Positions 38,727 through 46,408 of a DNA stretch of 64,000 bases are shown here, in pieces. The DNA comes from JBATTK01 sp049670505 (lineage in GTDB: Bacteria > Bacteroidota > Bacteroidia > Flavobacteriales > Flavobacteriaceae). A program made the translations under genes and the position numbers. The notes below the pieces were generated by a model. It had not been told where the DNA came from, made no database searches, and saw only the letters and a program-made list of their open reading frames with translations. The stretch covers positions 1 through 64,000 of the forward strand of contig JBATTK010000133.1 of NCBI GenBank assembly GCA_049670505.1. The letters run 5' to 3'. Within the stretch, counting starts at the first letter, position 1; every line of letters starts with the position of its first letter.

Positions 38727-39848
38727 ATGCCTTTGTACATGGACATACACGTTATGGATTCAATTCCTATTACGGAAGAAGATGCCTATAAGTCACACTT
38801 AAGGGATTTAGCCGTGCAGGACAAATATGGTTTGATATATAAAAAATACTACATCAATTTTCAGCACAACACAATTTTTTGCCTAATGGATGGTCCTAGT
38901 AAGGAAGCCTGTCTAATTAGCCACGAAGCTGCACATGGCATTGGTCCGTGTAATATTGTTGAAGTATCGCCAGAATTTGAATTTCATCCTTATTTGGGCG
39001 AAGGAACCAAAAATGATAAAGATCTTGCCCTTACCCTTTCTGGGGAAATAGACACTGGCTATCGTACATTAATGATGATTTGCCTGGCCGATTTTACAGG
39101 CAATTACGGATACTTAACTGATGAAATTTATCGATTGATACAAGTATACCACGGCAATAAGGTTATGCAGCCGGACGATAAATTCATAGCTTCTTTTCTG
39201 AACGCCTCCGATGCTATTTCATGTAGTATAGAGATATCACACTTGTTGAATAGCATCCCCAATAACATCGAATATAACATGGCACTGGTGACCGGAAAAC
39301 CAGTTGATGAAGTAGGATCTACCTTTTTTGGGGAGGCCAGAAAACGTCTACGGACACTTTGCCGGATCGGTCTGAGTAAACTGATTTATATTGATGCCGG
39401 TACAAGGGCACTTATTCAAAAAGAAACGAATACTTCCGAAATAGACAAGAAAAATCTAAAATTCATATCCAAGAACGATTTTTCATTTTTAATGACACTG
39501 TACGAAATTCTTGATAGTCAAATTTTGAATTCCAATTTTAAAAGTGAAGACCTAAGTAAAGAATTGGGCTTGAGCAAATCACAGACTTATCGAAAAATAA
39601 GGTCCCTTATCGGTATGTCCCCAAATACGTTAATACGGGAAATGCGTTTGCGACGTTCTCTCGGTGCCCTGAAAAAAAACAGTAAAACAGTTGCGGAGAT
39701 AGCTTATGATCTTGGGTTTAATAGCCCCACTTATTTTACAAGGGTCTTTAGAAGCAGATACAATACGCTCCCGACCAATTTTGCCAAACTTTCCCTAAAA
39801 AATGATGTGCTTAAGACAAATGAATCAAATGGTTCATCATTTGATTAA
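38727..39848 (+). CDS. DUF4242 / cyclase-like / AraC-HTH regulator (paralogue 3)
   Basis: The 373-residue third tandem copy has DUF4242 (MPLYMDIHVMDSIP, about 1-78), the degenerate cyclase-like domain (FLNASDAISCSIEISHLLNS; YNMALVTGKPVDEVG) and the AraC HTH pair (LGLSKSQTYRKIRSLIGMSP; YDLGFNSPTYFTRVFRSRYN). A short extra hydrophilic tail of about 18 residues follows. It is the last gene of the regulator operon and lies directly upstream of the tsdA operator. Confidence 0.72.
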   Translation: MPLYMDIHVMDSIPITEEDAYKSHLRDLAVQDKYGLIYKKYYINFQHNTIFCLMDGPSKEACLISHEAAHGIGPCNIVEVSPEFEFHPYLGEGTKNDKDLALTLSGEIDTGYRTLMMICLADFTGNYGYLTDEIYRLIQVYHGNKVMQPDDKFIASFLNASDAISCSIEISHLLNSIPNNIEYNMALVTGKPVDEVGSTFFGEARKRLRTLCRIGLSKLIYIDAGTRALIQKETNTSEIDKKNLKFISKNDFSFLMTLYEILDSQILNSNFKSEDLSKELGLSKSQTYRKIRSLIGMSPNTLIREMRLRRSLGALKKNSKTVAEIAYDLGFNSPTYFTRVFRSRYNTLPTNFAKLSLKNDVLKTNESNGSSFD

Positions 39849-39861
39849 AAAGGTACATCTT

Positions 39862-39927
39862 TGAACCAATTGTTTCAATCTTTGAAATAAAACTTACATT
39901 TTTTTAAAGAAACCCACCCTAATTTTA
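39862..39927 (+). promoter_or_regulatory. Operator/promoter upstream of tsdA (site A)
   Basis: Half-sites TTTGAACCAA (TGAA core at 39862) and TTTGAAATAA (core at 39883) are 21 bp apart. The -7 box TAATTTTA (39920-39927) begins 37 bp after the second core, the same geometry as site B. The leader would be about 145 bases and contains the inverted pair GACATGC (40001-40007) / GCATGTC (40042-40048) around GACTTTGCT. Confidence 0.62.
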
Positions 39928-40078
39928 CAGTAGAAATTTCCAAGTACTTTGGCTAAAGTCAATTCGTAATACTCCCCCAAAATAGTTTTAAATAGAGACG
40001 GACATGCGATGTTCCGTAGGGACTTTGCTGTCAAAATTTGGGCATGTCAAATAGTAAAATGGACGTAATAAAAGAATA

Positions 40079-41125
40079 ATGAACACAAGTGGTCAACACA
40101 GATCGGTACAGGGAACCAAGGGACTAATTTGGCGGATTTGGGTACTCTTTGTTTTTATGCTATTAGTTTCAAGTATTTTGCTGTTAGCTTGTTTTGATAG
40201 TATACCCAAAAAATATATGGGAGACAATTTGATTAAGGATGTATATGCAATTAATTATGATGTTTCCCTATTGGATAATTCTGTGGAAAACAAAGAAATA
40301 AAATACGGTTATGAGGTGTTCAGGAAGACCCCAAAATATCTGGGGCCTAACAATGGGAATCCCGATATGGCCTATGCCGGAAACCGCTTGTCCTGTAACA
40401 ACTGCCATTTGTGGTCTGGCACAAAACCCTATTCGGCTCCGTTAATAGGCATCATACAGCGATTCCCCCAATATAGAGGTAGGGAAAATAAGATGGGAAC
40501 TATTGAGGAGCGCATCAATGGTTGTATGGAGCGTAGTATGAACGGCAGAATGATGCCGACGGATAGTAAAGAAATGAAGGCCATGGTTGCCTATCTAAAT
40601 TGGTTAAGCCGATCTGCCCCTAAAGACGGGAAGATAAAAGGTCAGGGATTTGTAAAGATTGAAATTCCCGCGAGGGCGGTTAATCTAGAAAATGGAAAAA
40701 AGATTTTTAAATCCAACTGCATAGTATGTCATGGCAATAATGGACAAGGGGTAAAATCAACGGATGGTTTTACCTACCAATACCCACCGCTCTGGGGAGA
40801 TGATTCCTATAACAACGGGGCGGGAATGACCCGTGTGATTACAGCTGCACGATTCATCAAGGCAAACATGCCTTACGGTGCAACTTATGAAACTCCAATA
40901 TTGACGGATGAAGAGGCCTATGACGTGGCAGGCTATATTAATCAGCAATTACGTTCCAAAAAAAGAAATTCAGAAAGGGATTTTCCGGACCTAAAGAAAA
41001 AACCGGTCTCGACGCCCTATCCCCCCTATGCCGATACTTTTTCTATACAACAGCACCAATTAGGGCCCTTTCAACCTATTATGGAATACTATAAAAATAA
41101 ATTCAATATCGTTAAATCTAAGTAA
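40079..41125 (+). CDS. TsdA-like diheme cytochrome c (thiosulfate dehydrogenase / tetrathionate reductase family)
   Basis: The 348-residue protein has an N-terminal membrane segment with a possible lipobox (SILLLAC, about 35-41). Two cytochrome c domains follow. The first has CNNCHLWSGTKPYSAP and EERINGCMERSMNGRMMP; the conserved Cys in NGCM is the distal heme ligand that defines TsdA. The second has CIVCHGNNGQG (about 219-229). TsdA oxidises two thiosulfates to tetrathionate or does the reverse, in the periplasm. It heads a set with two DsrE-like exported proteins and a TauE/SafE permease, supporting a sulfur-compound role. Direction and exact substrate are not readable. Confidence 0.78.
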   Translation: MNTSGQHRSVQGTKGLIWRIWVLFVFMLLVSSILLLACFDSIPKKYMGDNLIKDVYAINYDVSLLDNSVENKEIKYGYEVFRKTPKYLGPNNGNPDMAYAGNRLSCNNCHLWSGTKPYSAPLIGIIQRFPQYRGRENKMGTIEERINGCMERSMNGRMMPTDSKEMKAMVAYLNWLSRSAPKDGKIKGQGFVKIEIPARAVNLENGKKIFKSNCIVCHGNNGQGVKSTDGFTYQYPPLWGDDSYNNGAGMTRVITAARFIKANMPYGATYETPILTDEEAYDVAGYINQQLRSKKRNSERDFPDLKKKPVSTPYPPYADTFSIQQHQLGPFQPIMEYYKNKFNIVKSK

Positions 41126-41131
41126 ATTATT

Positions 41132-41812
41132 ATGGAAACAAAGAACAGCAATTCAAGAAGAAAGTTTATGGGGGCGGTAGCACTCGGTTTAACCGCAAGT
41201 ACCATTTCGGTAGTGACAAATCCTGTATACGCAAGTTTACCTTCCTTTGATGATGAAAAGATGGGTGAGGCAGACGATTGGTTCAAGAAAATAAAGGGCA
41301 AACACCGTATTGTCTATGATGGTTCTACGCCCCATGACGGTTTTCCCGTTATCTGGAACTGGGCCTTTTATCTGACCAACAATGAAACGGGATCTAAGGA
41401 TGATGATATTACGGCCATGACGGTCTTACGACACAACGCCATTCCTTTTGCCTTAAAATCGGAAGTGTGGAAAAAATACAAACTTGGTGAGGTTTTCGGG
41501 GTAACCGACAATGCAACCAAAGCCCCTTCTTTGCGCAATCCATATTATGAACCTAGGGAGGGAGATTTCCCCATGCCCGTGATTCAAGGGATAAAGGACT
41601 TACAGCAAAGGGGTGCACTATTCTGTGTTTGTGATCTGGCAATAAAAGTATATAGCGGGGCAGTAGCGCAAAAAATGAACTTGGATGCTAAGCAAGTCTA
41701 TGGGGAATGGATAAATGCTATCCATCCAGGAATACAATTGGTGCCATCTGGAGTGTGGGCTTTGGGTAGGGCACAAGAGAATAACTGTGGTTATGTTTTT
41801 GCAGGGAACTAA
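41132..41812 (+). CDS. Tat-exported DsrE-like protein
   Basis: The 226-residue product starts with a twin-arginine signal, SRRKFMGAVALGLTAS (about 9-24), indicating folded export. The mature part has the strand-helix pattern of the DsrE/F fold: KHRIVYDGSTPHDGFPVIWN (about 56-75), DITAMTVLRHNAIPFALKSE, and near the end QQRGALFCVCDLAIKVYSG with a Cys pair where DsrE-type proteins keep their sulfur-carrying Cys. It is 7 bp after tsdA. A role in handling sulfane sulfur is inferred from context; family assignment is moderate. Confidence 0.6.
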   Translation: METKNSNSRRKFMGAVALGLTASTISVVTNPVYASLPSFDDEKMGEADDWFKKIKGKHRIVYDGSTPHDGFPVIWNWAFYLTNNETGSKDDDITAMTVLRHNAIPFALKSEVWKKYKLGEVFGVTDNATKAPSLRNPYYEPREGDFPMPVIQGIKDLQQRGALFCVCDLAIKVYSGAVAQKMNLDAKQVYGEWINAIHPGIQLVPSGVWALGRAQENNCGYVFAGN

Positions 41813-41834
41813 TTAAAATCGTAAAGCAATAATT

Positions 41835-42248
41835 ATGAGAAAATATATCATTTTAGTTTTTGCACTATTCGGTACTTCGTGGATCCAAGCTCAAGAAGGT
41901 CCTATAAAAGTTGTATTCGATGTAACTAGTGACAAGACCGCTGTACATGGCGCCACAATAAGACACGTAAAATATATGTCCGAGGAATATCCAGACTCCA
42001 AATTTGAGGTAGTCATGTATAGCGGGGCCTATGATATGGTAAACAGGAACAAGTCCACGGTTGCTTCCGATATGGAAAAACTGGCAAAAAGGAGAAACGT
42101 ATCTTTCGTTGTTTGCAAGGCTACTATTGATAGGCATAATATAACGGCTTCCGATCTTGTTCCGGGTGTAACGACCGTACCCAATGGCATTTATGAAATC
42201 TTTACAAAACAAAAAGAAGGCTGGGGATATATAAAGGAAGGGCAATAA
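41835..42248 (+). CDS. Periplasmic DsrE-family protein
   Basis: The 137-residue protein has a signal peptide (about 1-19, WIQAQEG) and a single DsrE-like domain: IKVVFDVTSDKTAVHGATI (about 24-42), SKFEVVMYSGAYDMV, NVSFVVCKATIDRHNI with a Cys at the usual active position (about 104), and the closing GVTTVPNGIYEIFTKQKEGW. Exported DsrE proteins of this length are common near sulfur or thiol genes. It lies 23 bp after the Tat-exported relative and 46 bp before the TauE/SafE gene. Confidence 0.72.
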   Translation: MRKYIILVFALFGTSWIQAQEGPIKVVFDVTSDKTAVHGATIRHVKYMSEEYPDSKFEVVMYSGAYDMVNRNKSTVASDMEKLAKRRNVSFVVCKATIDRHNITASDLVPGVTTVPNGIYEIFTKQKEGWGYIKEGQ

Positions 42249-42294
42249 CCGTCCTTCCTTTTACATCATCTAGAAATAAAGTATACAAAGCAAA

Positions 42295-43092
42295 ATGGAG
42301 ACGCTACAAATTTTTGGTTATCTAGGAGCGTTGGCGGTAGGTATGATATTGGGATTGATGGGAAGCGGTGGATCTATGATGGCCGTTCCTATTTTAGCCT
42401 ATCTATTTCACATCAGTCCCGTTACAACAACCGCTTATTCCCTATTCGTAGTAGGTACATCCGCTTCGGTGGGTGCCTTTCGGAACTATAAAAAAGGAAT
42501 GGTAGATTTCAGAATCGCTATTGTTTTTGCCATTCCCGCCTTTATTACTGTTTATATAGTGCGAAAGTTTTTAGTGCCTATCATTCCGGAAAAGATTTTC
42601 GCTATAGGAAGTTTTATAGTAACAAAGGATATAGGCATCATGGTACTTTTCGCCATGCTCATGCTTTGTGCCTCGATTTCGATGATTAAAAAAAGAAAAA
42701 AGAAAATCGATATTATATCCGTTACCGACTACAACTACCCCACTATAGTTTTGGAAGGTATTCTGATAGGCATCTTAACAGGAATTGTTGGAATAGGAGG
42801 GGGATTTTTAATTATTCCCGCCTTGGTTTTGTTGGTAAAACTTCCTATGAAGAAAGCGGTAGGCACTTCCCTGTTCATTATTGCCTTAAAATCGTTGATC
42901 GGGTTTATGGGGGATTTAGGTAATCTCGAAATAAATTGGTCATTTCTATTGAGTTTTACTATGGTTTCAATGCTTGGAATACTCTTTGGAGTTTATCTCT
43001 CTTCCTTTATCGAGGGTGAAAAACTCAAAAAGACCTTTGGCTGGCTGGTATTGGTAATGGCAATATTTATTTTCTATAAGGAACTACTGTAA
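42295..43092 (+). CDS. TauE/SafE family sulfite/anion exporter-type permease
   Basis: The 265-residue membrane protein with about eight TM helices is arranged as two related halves. Each half begins with the family motif: GLMGSGGSMMAVPILAYLFH (about 20-39) and GIVGIGGGFLIIPALVLLVK (about 163-182). TauE/SafE proteins move sulfite, sulfoacetate and other sulfur-containing anions, although many members have other substrates. Last in the tsdA group, it could export or import the product of the periplasmic sulfur chemistry. Confidence 0.8.
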   Translation: METLQIFGYLGALAVGMILGLMGSGGSMMAVPILAYLFHISPVTTTAYSLFVVGTSASVGAFRNYKKGMVDFRIAIVFAIPAFITVYIVRKFLVPIIPEKIFAIGSFIVTKDIGIMVLFAMLMLCASISMIKKRKKKIDIISVTDYNYPTIVLEGILIGILTGIVGIGGGFLIIPALVLLVKLPMKKAVGTSLFIIALKSLIGFMGDLGNLEINWSFLLSFTMVSMLGILFGVYLSSFIEGEKLKKTFGWLVLVMAIFIFYKELL

Positions 43093-43195
43093 GGACAAAT
43101 ACTCTAATAGTAATTGGGCCACGATTGATCCAATGGTAAAGTAATGTATGAACCTGACCATTTTGTTATAAGATTCACTCATTTAAATTAATTTG

Positions 43196-43261
43196 TGAAT
43201 CAAATGTTTCAGGATTTGAAACAAATCTTCTATTTTTTGGGAAGTACAAGTTGTACCTTTA
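43196..43261 (+). promoter_or_regulatory. Operator/promoter upstream of the NTF2-cupin lipoprotein gene (site B)
   Basis: Half-sites GTGAATCAAATG (TGAA core at 43196) and TTTGAAACAAAT (core at 43217) are 21 bp apart, and the -7 box TACCTTTA (43254-43261) begins 37 bp after the second core. Outside the half-sites, sites A and B also share TGTTTCA between them and a T run after them. The leader (about 110 bases) has a hairpin ATAGGTT/AACCTAT (43311-43329) and GACTTTGCT, also present in the tsdA leader. Confidence 0.62.
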
Positions 43262-43379
43262 AAGTAGCAGGTTATATCTACATAGACTGTTCAAAAACTT
43301 CCCCTAATATATAGGTTGTGAAAACCTATCATTAATTTGATGGGCAGTAATGACTTTGCTCATCATAAACTTGGGGATT

Positions 43380-44264
43380 ATGAAAACATTACAACAAATA
43401 TATTTTCTAATAGGATTCTTTATGTCGCTAACACTATTATCCTGTGGACCCTCCGATTCGGAACGGGATAAACACGACATCGTGGAGGTGTTAAAAAGCG
43501 AGACCGAAACCTTTGTGCAAGGGAATTTTGACCTATGGGCGAATCATTGGAAACAAAGTTCCGATGTTCTATTTACCTACACCGCCAACAATGAGACTAA
43601 TTTTGCGATAGGCTGGGAAAAATTAAGCGGGCTTATGAAGCAGCATATGGATACCGGAGTCGATTTGGAATATCCGGATTTTTCACGCGATTACCATACA
43701 ATTAGGGTAGAGGGTAATATGGCTTGGGCACATTTTACACAAATCGATACCTTGGATGGCAAACCGACCCAAAAACACGAATCACGAACTTTGGAGCGAG
43801 TCAATGGCGATTGGAAAATTATAGGGGCCAATATTGTGAACCAAACCTCCTTTGCTTCAAATCAATATTTGCTTAATGCCAAAGAGGTACATGGTGAGAC
43901 CCATATTTCTTTGGAAGAATTTCCAAAAGGGATGATCATAAATCATGTGGAAGGTTGGGGCGGAATGACCGTTGCCATCAATGAACCTCCTGCCGGTACC
44001 GATTTTACCCCCTTGTTGGAAGGATTGGAAAACAACAGTTGCCAAGTGCCCCATTGGGGCTATTTGGAAAAAGGAGCCATACGTATGAAATATGACGATG
44101 GCAAAGAGGAAGTGCTAAAAGCAGGCGAGGTTTTTTATATGCCCCCGGGGCATACTGGAGTCGTTGAAAAAGATGTGCGCTTAATTGACTTTAGCCCCCA
44201 ACAGGAGTTCAAGGAAGTGGTGCATCATATTGAGGAGAAAGTAGCGGCAATGCAAAAACAATAA
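43380..44264 (+). CDS. Lipoprotein with NTF2-like (SnoaL/DUF4440) and cupin domains
   Basis: ATG 43380 gives a lipoprotein signal MKTLQQIYFLIGFFMSLTLL-SC; ten upstream in-frame codons from 43350 are ignored. The 294-residue product has an NTF2-like domain (about 30-150: NFDLWANHWKQSSDVLFTYT; ERVNGDWKIIGANIVN) of the SnoaL/DUF4440 type, then a cupin (about 190-285: YLEKGAIRMKYDDGKEEV; LKAGEVFYMPPGHTGVVEK). Metal ligands in the cupin look sparse. It has a site B operator upstream and lies 20 bp before a flavoenzyme, so the pair is probably one operon. Function unknown; enzyme or ligand-binding roles are both possible. Confidence 0.68.
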   Translation: MKTLQQIYFLIGFFMSLTLLSCGPSDSERDKHDIVEVLKSETETFVQGNFDLWANHWKQSSDVLFTYTANNETNFAIGWEKLSGLMKQHMDTGVDLEYPDFSRDYHTIRVEGNMAWAHFTQIDTLDGKPTQKHESRTLERVNGDWKIIGANIVNQTSFASNQYLLNAKEVHGETHISLEEFPKGMIINHVEGWGGMTVAINEPPAGTDFTPLLEGLENNSCQVPHWGYLEKGAIRMKYDDGKEEVLKAGEVFYMPPGHTGVVEKDVRLIDFSPQQEFKEVVHHIEEKVAAMQKQ

Positions 44265-44284
44265 TCAAATAAAATACGGATTGA

Positions 44285-45658
44285 ATGGAAACAAAAATTA
44301 ATGAACTGAACAACAAAGTAAAAGGCGAAATCATCCTTCCCAGTGATGAAAACTACCATGAGGCCCGGAAAATATACAACGCCATGATCGATAAGCATCC
44401 TGCTATCATCTTCAAATGCCTGGATAAAGATGATGTAATCCAGGCCGTGAATTTTGCCAGAGAGAATAATTTGGAAGTGGCGATCAGAAGCGGTGGTCAC
44501 AATGGGGCGGGACTTGCCCTTGTAAATGATGGTCTGGTCATAGACCTTTCGGAAATGAAGTCTATACAGATTGATCCAGATACCCAAATGGCAAAAATAC
44601 AGCCGGGCAATACCTTGAGGGATGTAGACAAGGCTACCCACGAACATGGTCTGGCACTGCCTGTTGGTATAAACGGCACAACGGGCGTAGCGGGGCTGAC
44701 ATTAGGTGGGGGATTGGGCTATCTAAGCCGTAAAGGCGGGCTGGCTATCGACAACTTATTGGAGGCCGAAGTGGTTTTGGCCTCGGGAGAATCGGTCATC
44801 GCCAATGAAACCAGTCACCCCGATCTATTTTGGGCCCTACGGGGAGGCGGTGGTAATTTTGGGGTAGTGGTTTCTTTTACTTTTAATCTGATCCCCGTAA
44901 AGAATGTCTACGCCGGACCCATGTTCTGGCCCATAGAACAGGCTGAAGAGGCTATGAAGTTCTATGATAGTATCACCGAAAATGCGACTAACGACCTATA
45001 CGGTTTTTTTGCCTTTTTGATCGTTCCGCCCGGAGATCCTTTTCCGAAACACCTTCATATGAAAAGAGTTTGCGGAGTGGTCTGGTGTTATACGGGACCT
45101 ATAAAAAAGGCGGAAGAAGTATTTAGGCCCATACGGGAGTTTGGCCCCCCAATTCTTGATTTTGTGGGCGAAATGCCCATGCCTTCACTTAACGGACTGT
45201 TCGATGAACTCTATCCGCCAGGTCTGCAATGGTACTGGAAGGCACATTACATCAATGAGTTATCGGAGGAGTGTATACAGGAGAACATCAAACATGGTTC
45301 CAATACCCCCTCTGTACACTCTACCATGCATTTGTATCCCATTGACGGAAAGGTCCATGAAATAGCACAGTCAGCTACAGCTTGGGCCAATAGGGGTGCA
45401 CGCTGGGCACAGGTCATAGTAGGGGTAGATCCCGATCCGGCCAATGCGGAAAAAATCACCAAATGGTGTAGGGACTATCATGCGGCAATGGAACCCTATG
45501 CAGCCGGTGGCGGTTACGTAAACTTTATGATGGAAGAAGGGCAAGAGCCTGTAAAAGCAGGGTATAAAGGGAATTATAATCGATTGGCAAAAATTAAAAA
45601 GAAATACGACCCCGATAATTTCTTTCATGTGAACCAAAACATTCTACCTTCAAAATAA
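44285..45658 (+). CDS. FAD-binding oxidoreductase of the berberine-bridge-enzyme (BBE) type
   Basis: The 457-residue flavoenzyme has a PCMH FAD domain: AIRSGGHNGAG (about 69-79) with the His that carries covalent FAD in the family, GTTGVAGLTLGGGLGYLSRK (about 131-150) without the second Cys linkage, and a substrate domain. The C-terminal BBE motif NFMMEEGQ...YNRLAKIKKKYDPDNFFHVNQNI is intact. BBE-like enzymes oxidise sugars, aromatic alcohols or secondary metabolites with O2. No signal peptide is seen, so it is cytoplasmic. It shares an operon with the NTF2-cupin lipoprotein. Confidence 0.85.
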   Translation: METKINELNNKVKGEIILPSDENYHEARKIYNAMIDKHPAIIFKCLDKDDVIQAVNFARENNLEVAIRSGGHNGAGLALVNDGLVIDLSEMKSIQIDPDTQMAKIQPGNTLRDVDKATHEHGLALPVGINGTTGVAGLTLGGGLGYLSRKGGLAIDNLLEAEVVLASGESVIANETSHPDLFWALRGGGGNFGVVVSFTFNLIPVKNVYAGPMFWPIEQAEEAMKFYDSITENATNDLYGFFAFLIVPPGDPFPKHLHMKRVCGVVWCYTGPIKKAEEVFRPIREFGPPILDFVGEMPMPSLNGLFDELYPPGLQWYWKAHYINELSEECIQENIKHGSNTPSVHSTMHLYPIDGKVHEIAQSATAWANRGARWAQVIVGVDPDPANAEKITKWCRDYHAAMEPYAAGGGYVNFMMEEGQEPVKAGYKGNYNRLAKIKKKYDPDNFFHVNQNILPSK

Positions 45659-45731
45659 GAAAGCGTATCATATAGAATTAAAAAAGCGATTCGCGAGGTG
45701 TGAATTCCTAAAAAAATCAGGGGCCTTGGCC

Positions 45732-46193
45732 GCTCTCTCCACCATTATGTAGCGCAGCTCAGGGATTTTAAAAGTGCCTATAACCAATGATGCCGCAATT
45801 GAAATTGCAGGAAGAAGCCAGGGAACTCCAAGAATCTGCAATGCGCTTTTGCGTAGGGTAAGGGATTTTGTCCAGATAAAAGGAAACGGAAAAATTGATA
45901 TGGATATTTCCAGATTTGGATTATAGGCCTTGAACGTTGATGCCTATGGGCTGGATGAGATGGACAATAAGATTCTGAGCACACTGATCGATAAATTTAA
46001 GGGCGGCCCCGTTGGTATTACCACGATTGTTATAACTGTTTCTGAAAGTGCCGAAACCATTAAAGAGGTTTATGAGCCTTTTTTGATACAATAGGGGTTT
46101 ATTATGCGTACACCCAGAGGCAGGAAAGTTACCGAATTGGCTTATAAACACTTGGGTAGGATAAAAGGAGGCGCGCAACCAGGACTATTTTAA
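45732..46193 (+). pseudogene. Decayed 3' fragment of ruvB
   Basis: Translation in one unbroken register (154 codons, no frameshift) matches residues about 190-340 of RuvB: LSTIM*RSSGILKVP, then ATPase lid and winged-helix region, through to GLF-stop. Three in-frame stops, all TAG, replace Glu (45750), Arg (45924) and Gln (46092) codons. Identity to the intact gene is uneven: about 78% by count over the first 156 bases after 45771, but only about 10 differences in 125 bases at 46040-46160. No start or promoter is evident. It marks the far side of an accessory segment that begins after the intact ruvB. Confidence 0.92.
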
Positions 46194-46408
46194 TAAATAG
46201 TTCTTCCCGTTTTTCTAAAGAATTTCAAAAGATAGGCCACATATTACTGAATACGGTGCAATGACAATTAGTTGTCCAATGGTATCGGACATCCAATAAA
46301 GTGGGATTATTTTACCAACGTTTGATGTAATTTTTCTACCTTAAAGGAAATTTCTCCCCTTTCTTTGTAGCGTAAAACTAGTTCCCTCCTAATTAAAAAA
46401 ATATCATT

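Noticed and set aside
34889..45731. Active integrative element with its own integrase
   Set aside because: No integrase, relaxase, transposase or excisionase gene is present between ruvB and its fragment; only a remnant can be proposed.
45750..46094. Recoding (TAG read as an amino acid) in the ruvB fragment
   Set aside because: The fragment has no start, lacks the Walker motifs, and the TAGs replace three different residues; decay explains it.
46194..46408. A fourth copy of the 21-bp AraC operator before paralogue 4
   Set aside because: I found no TGAA pair at 21 bp with a -7 box at the right distance; TCCAAT repeats there are 18 bp apart and unrelated.
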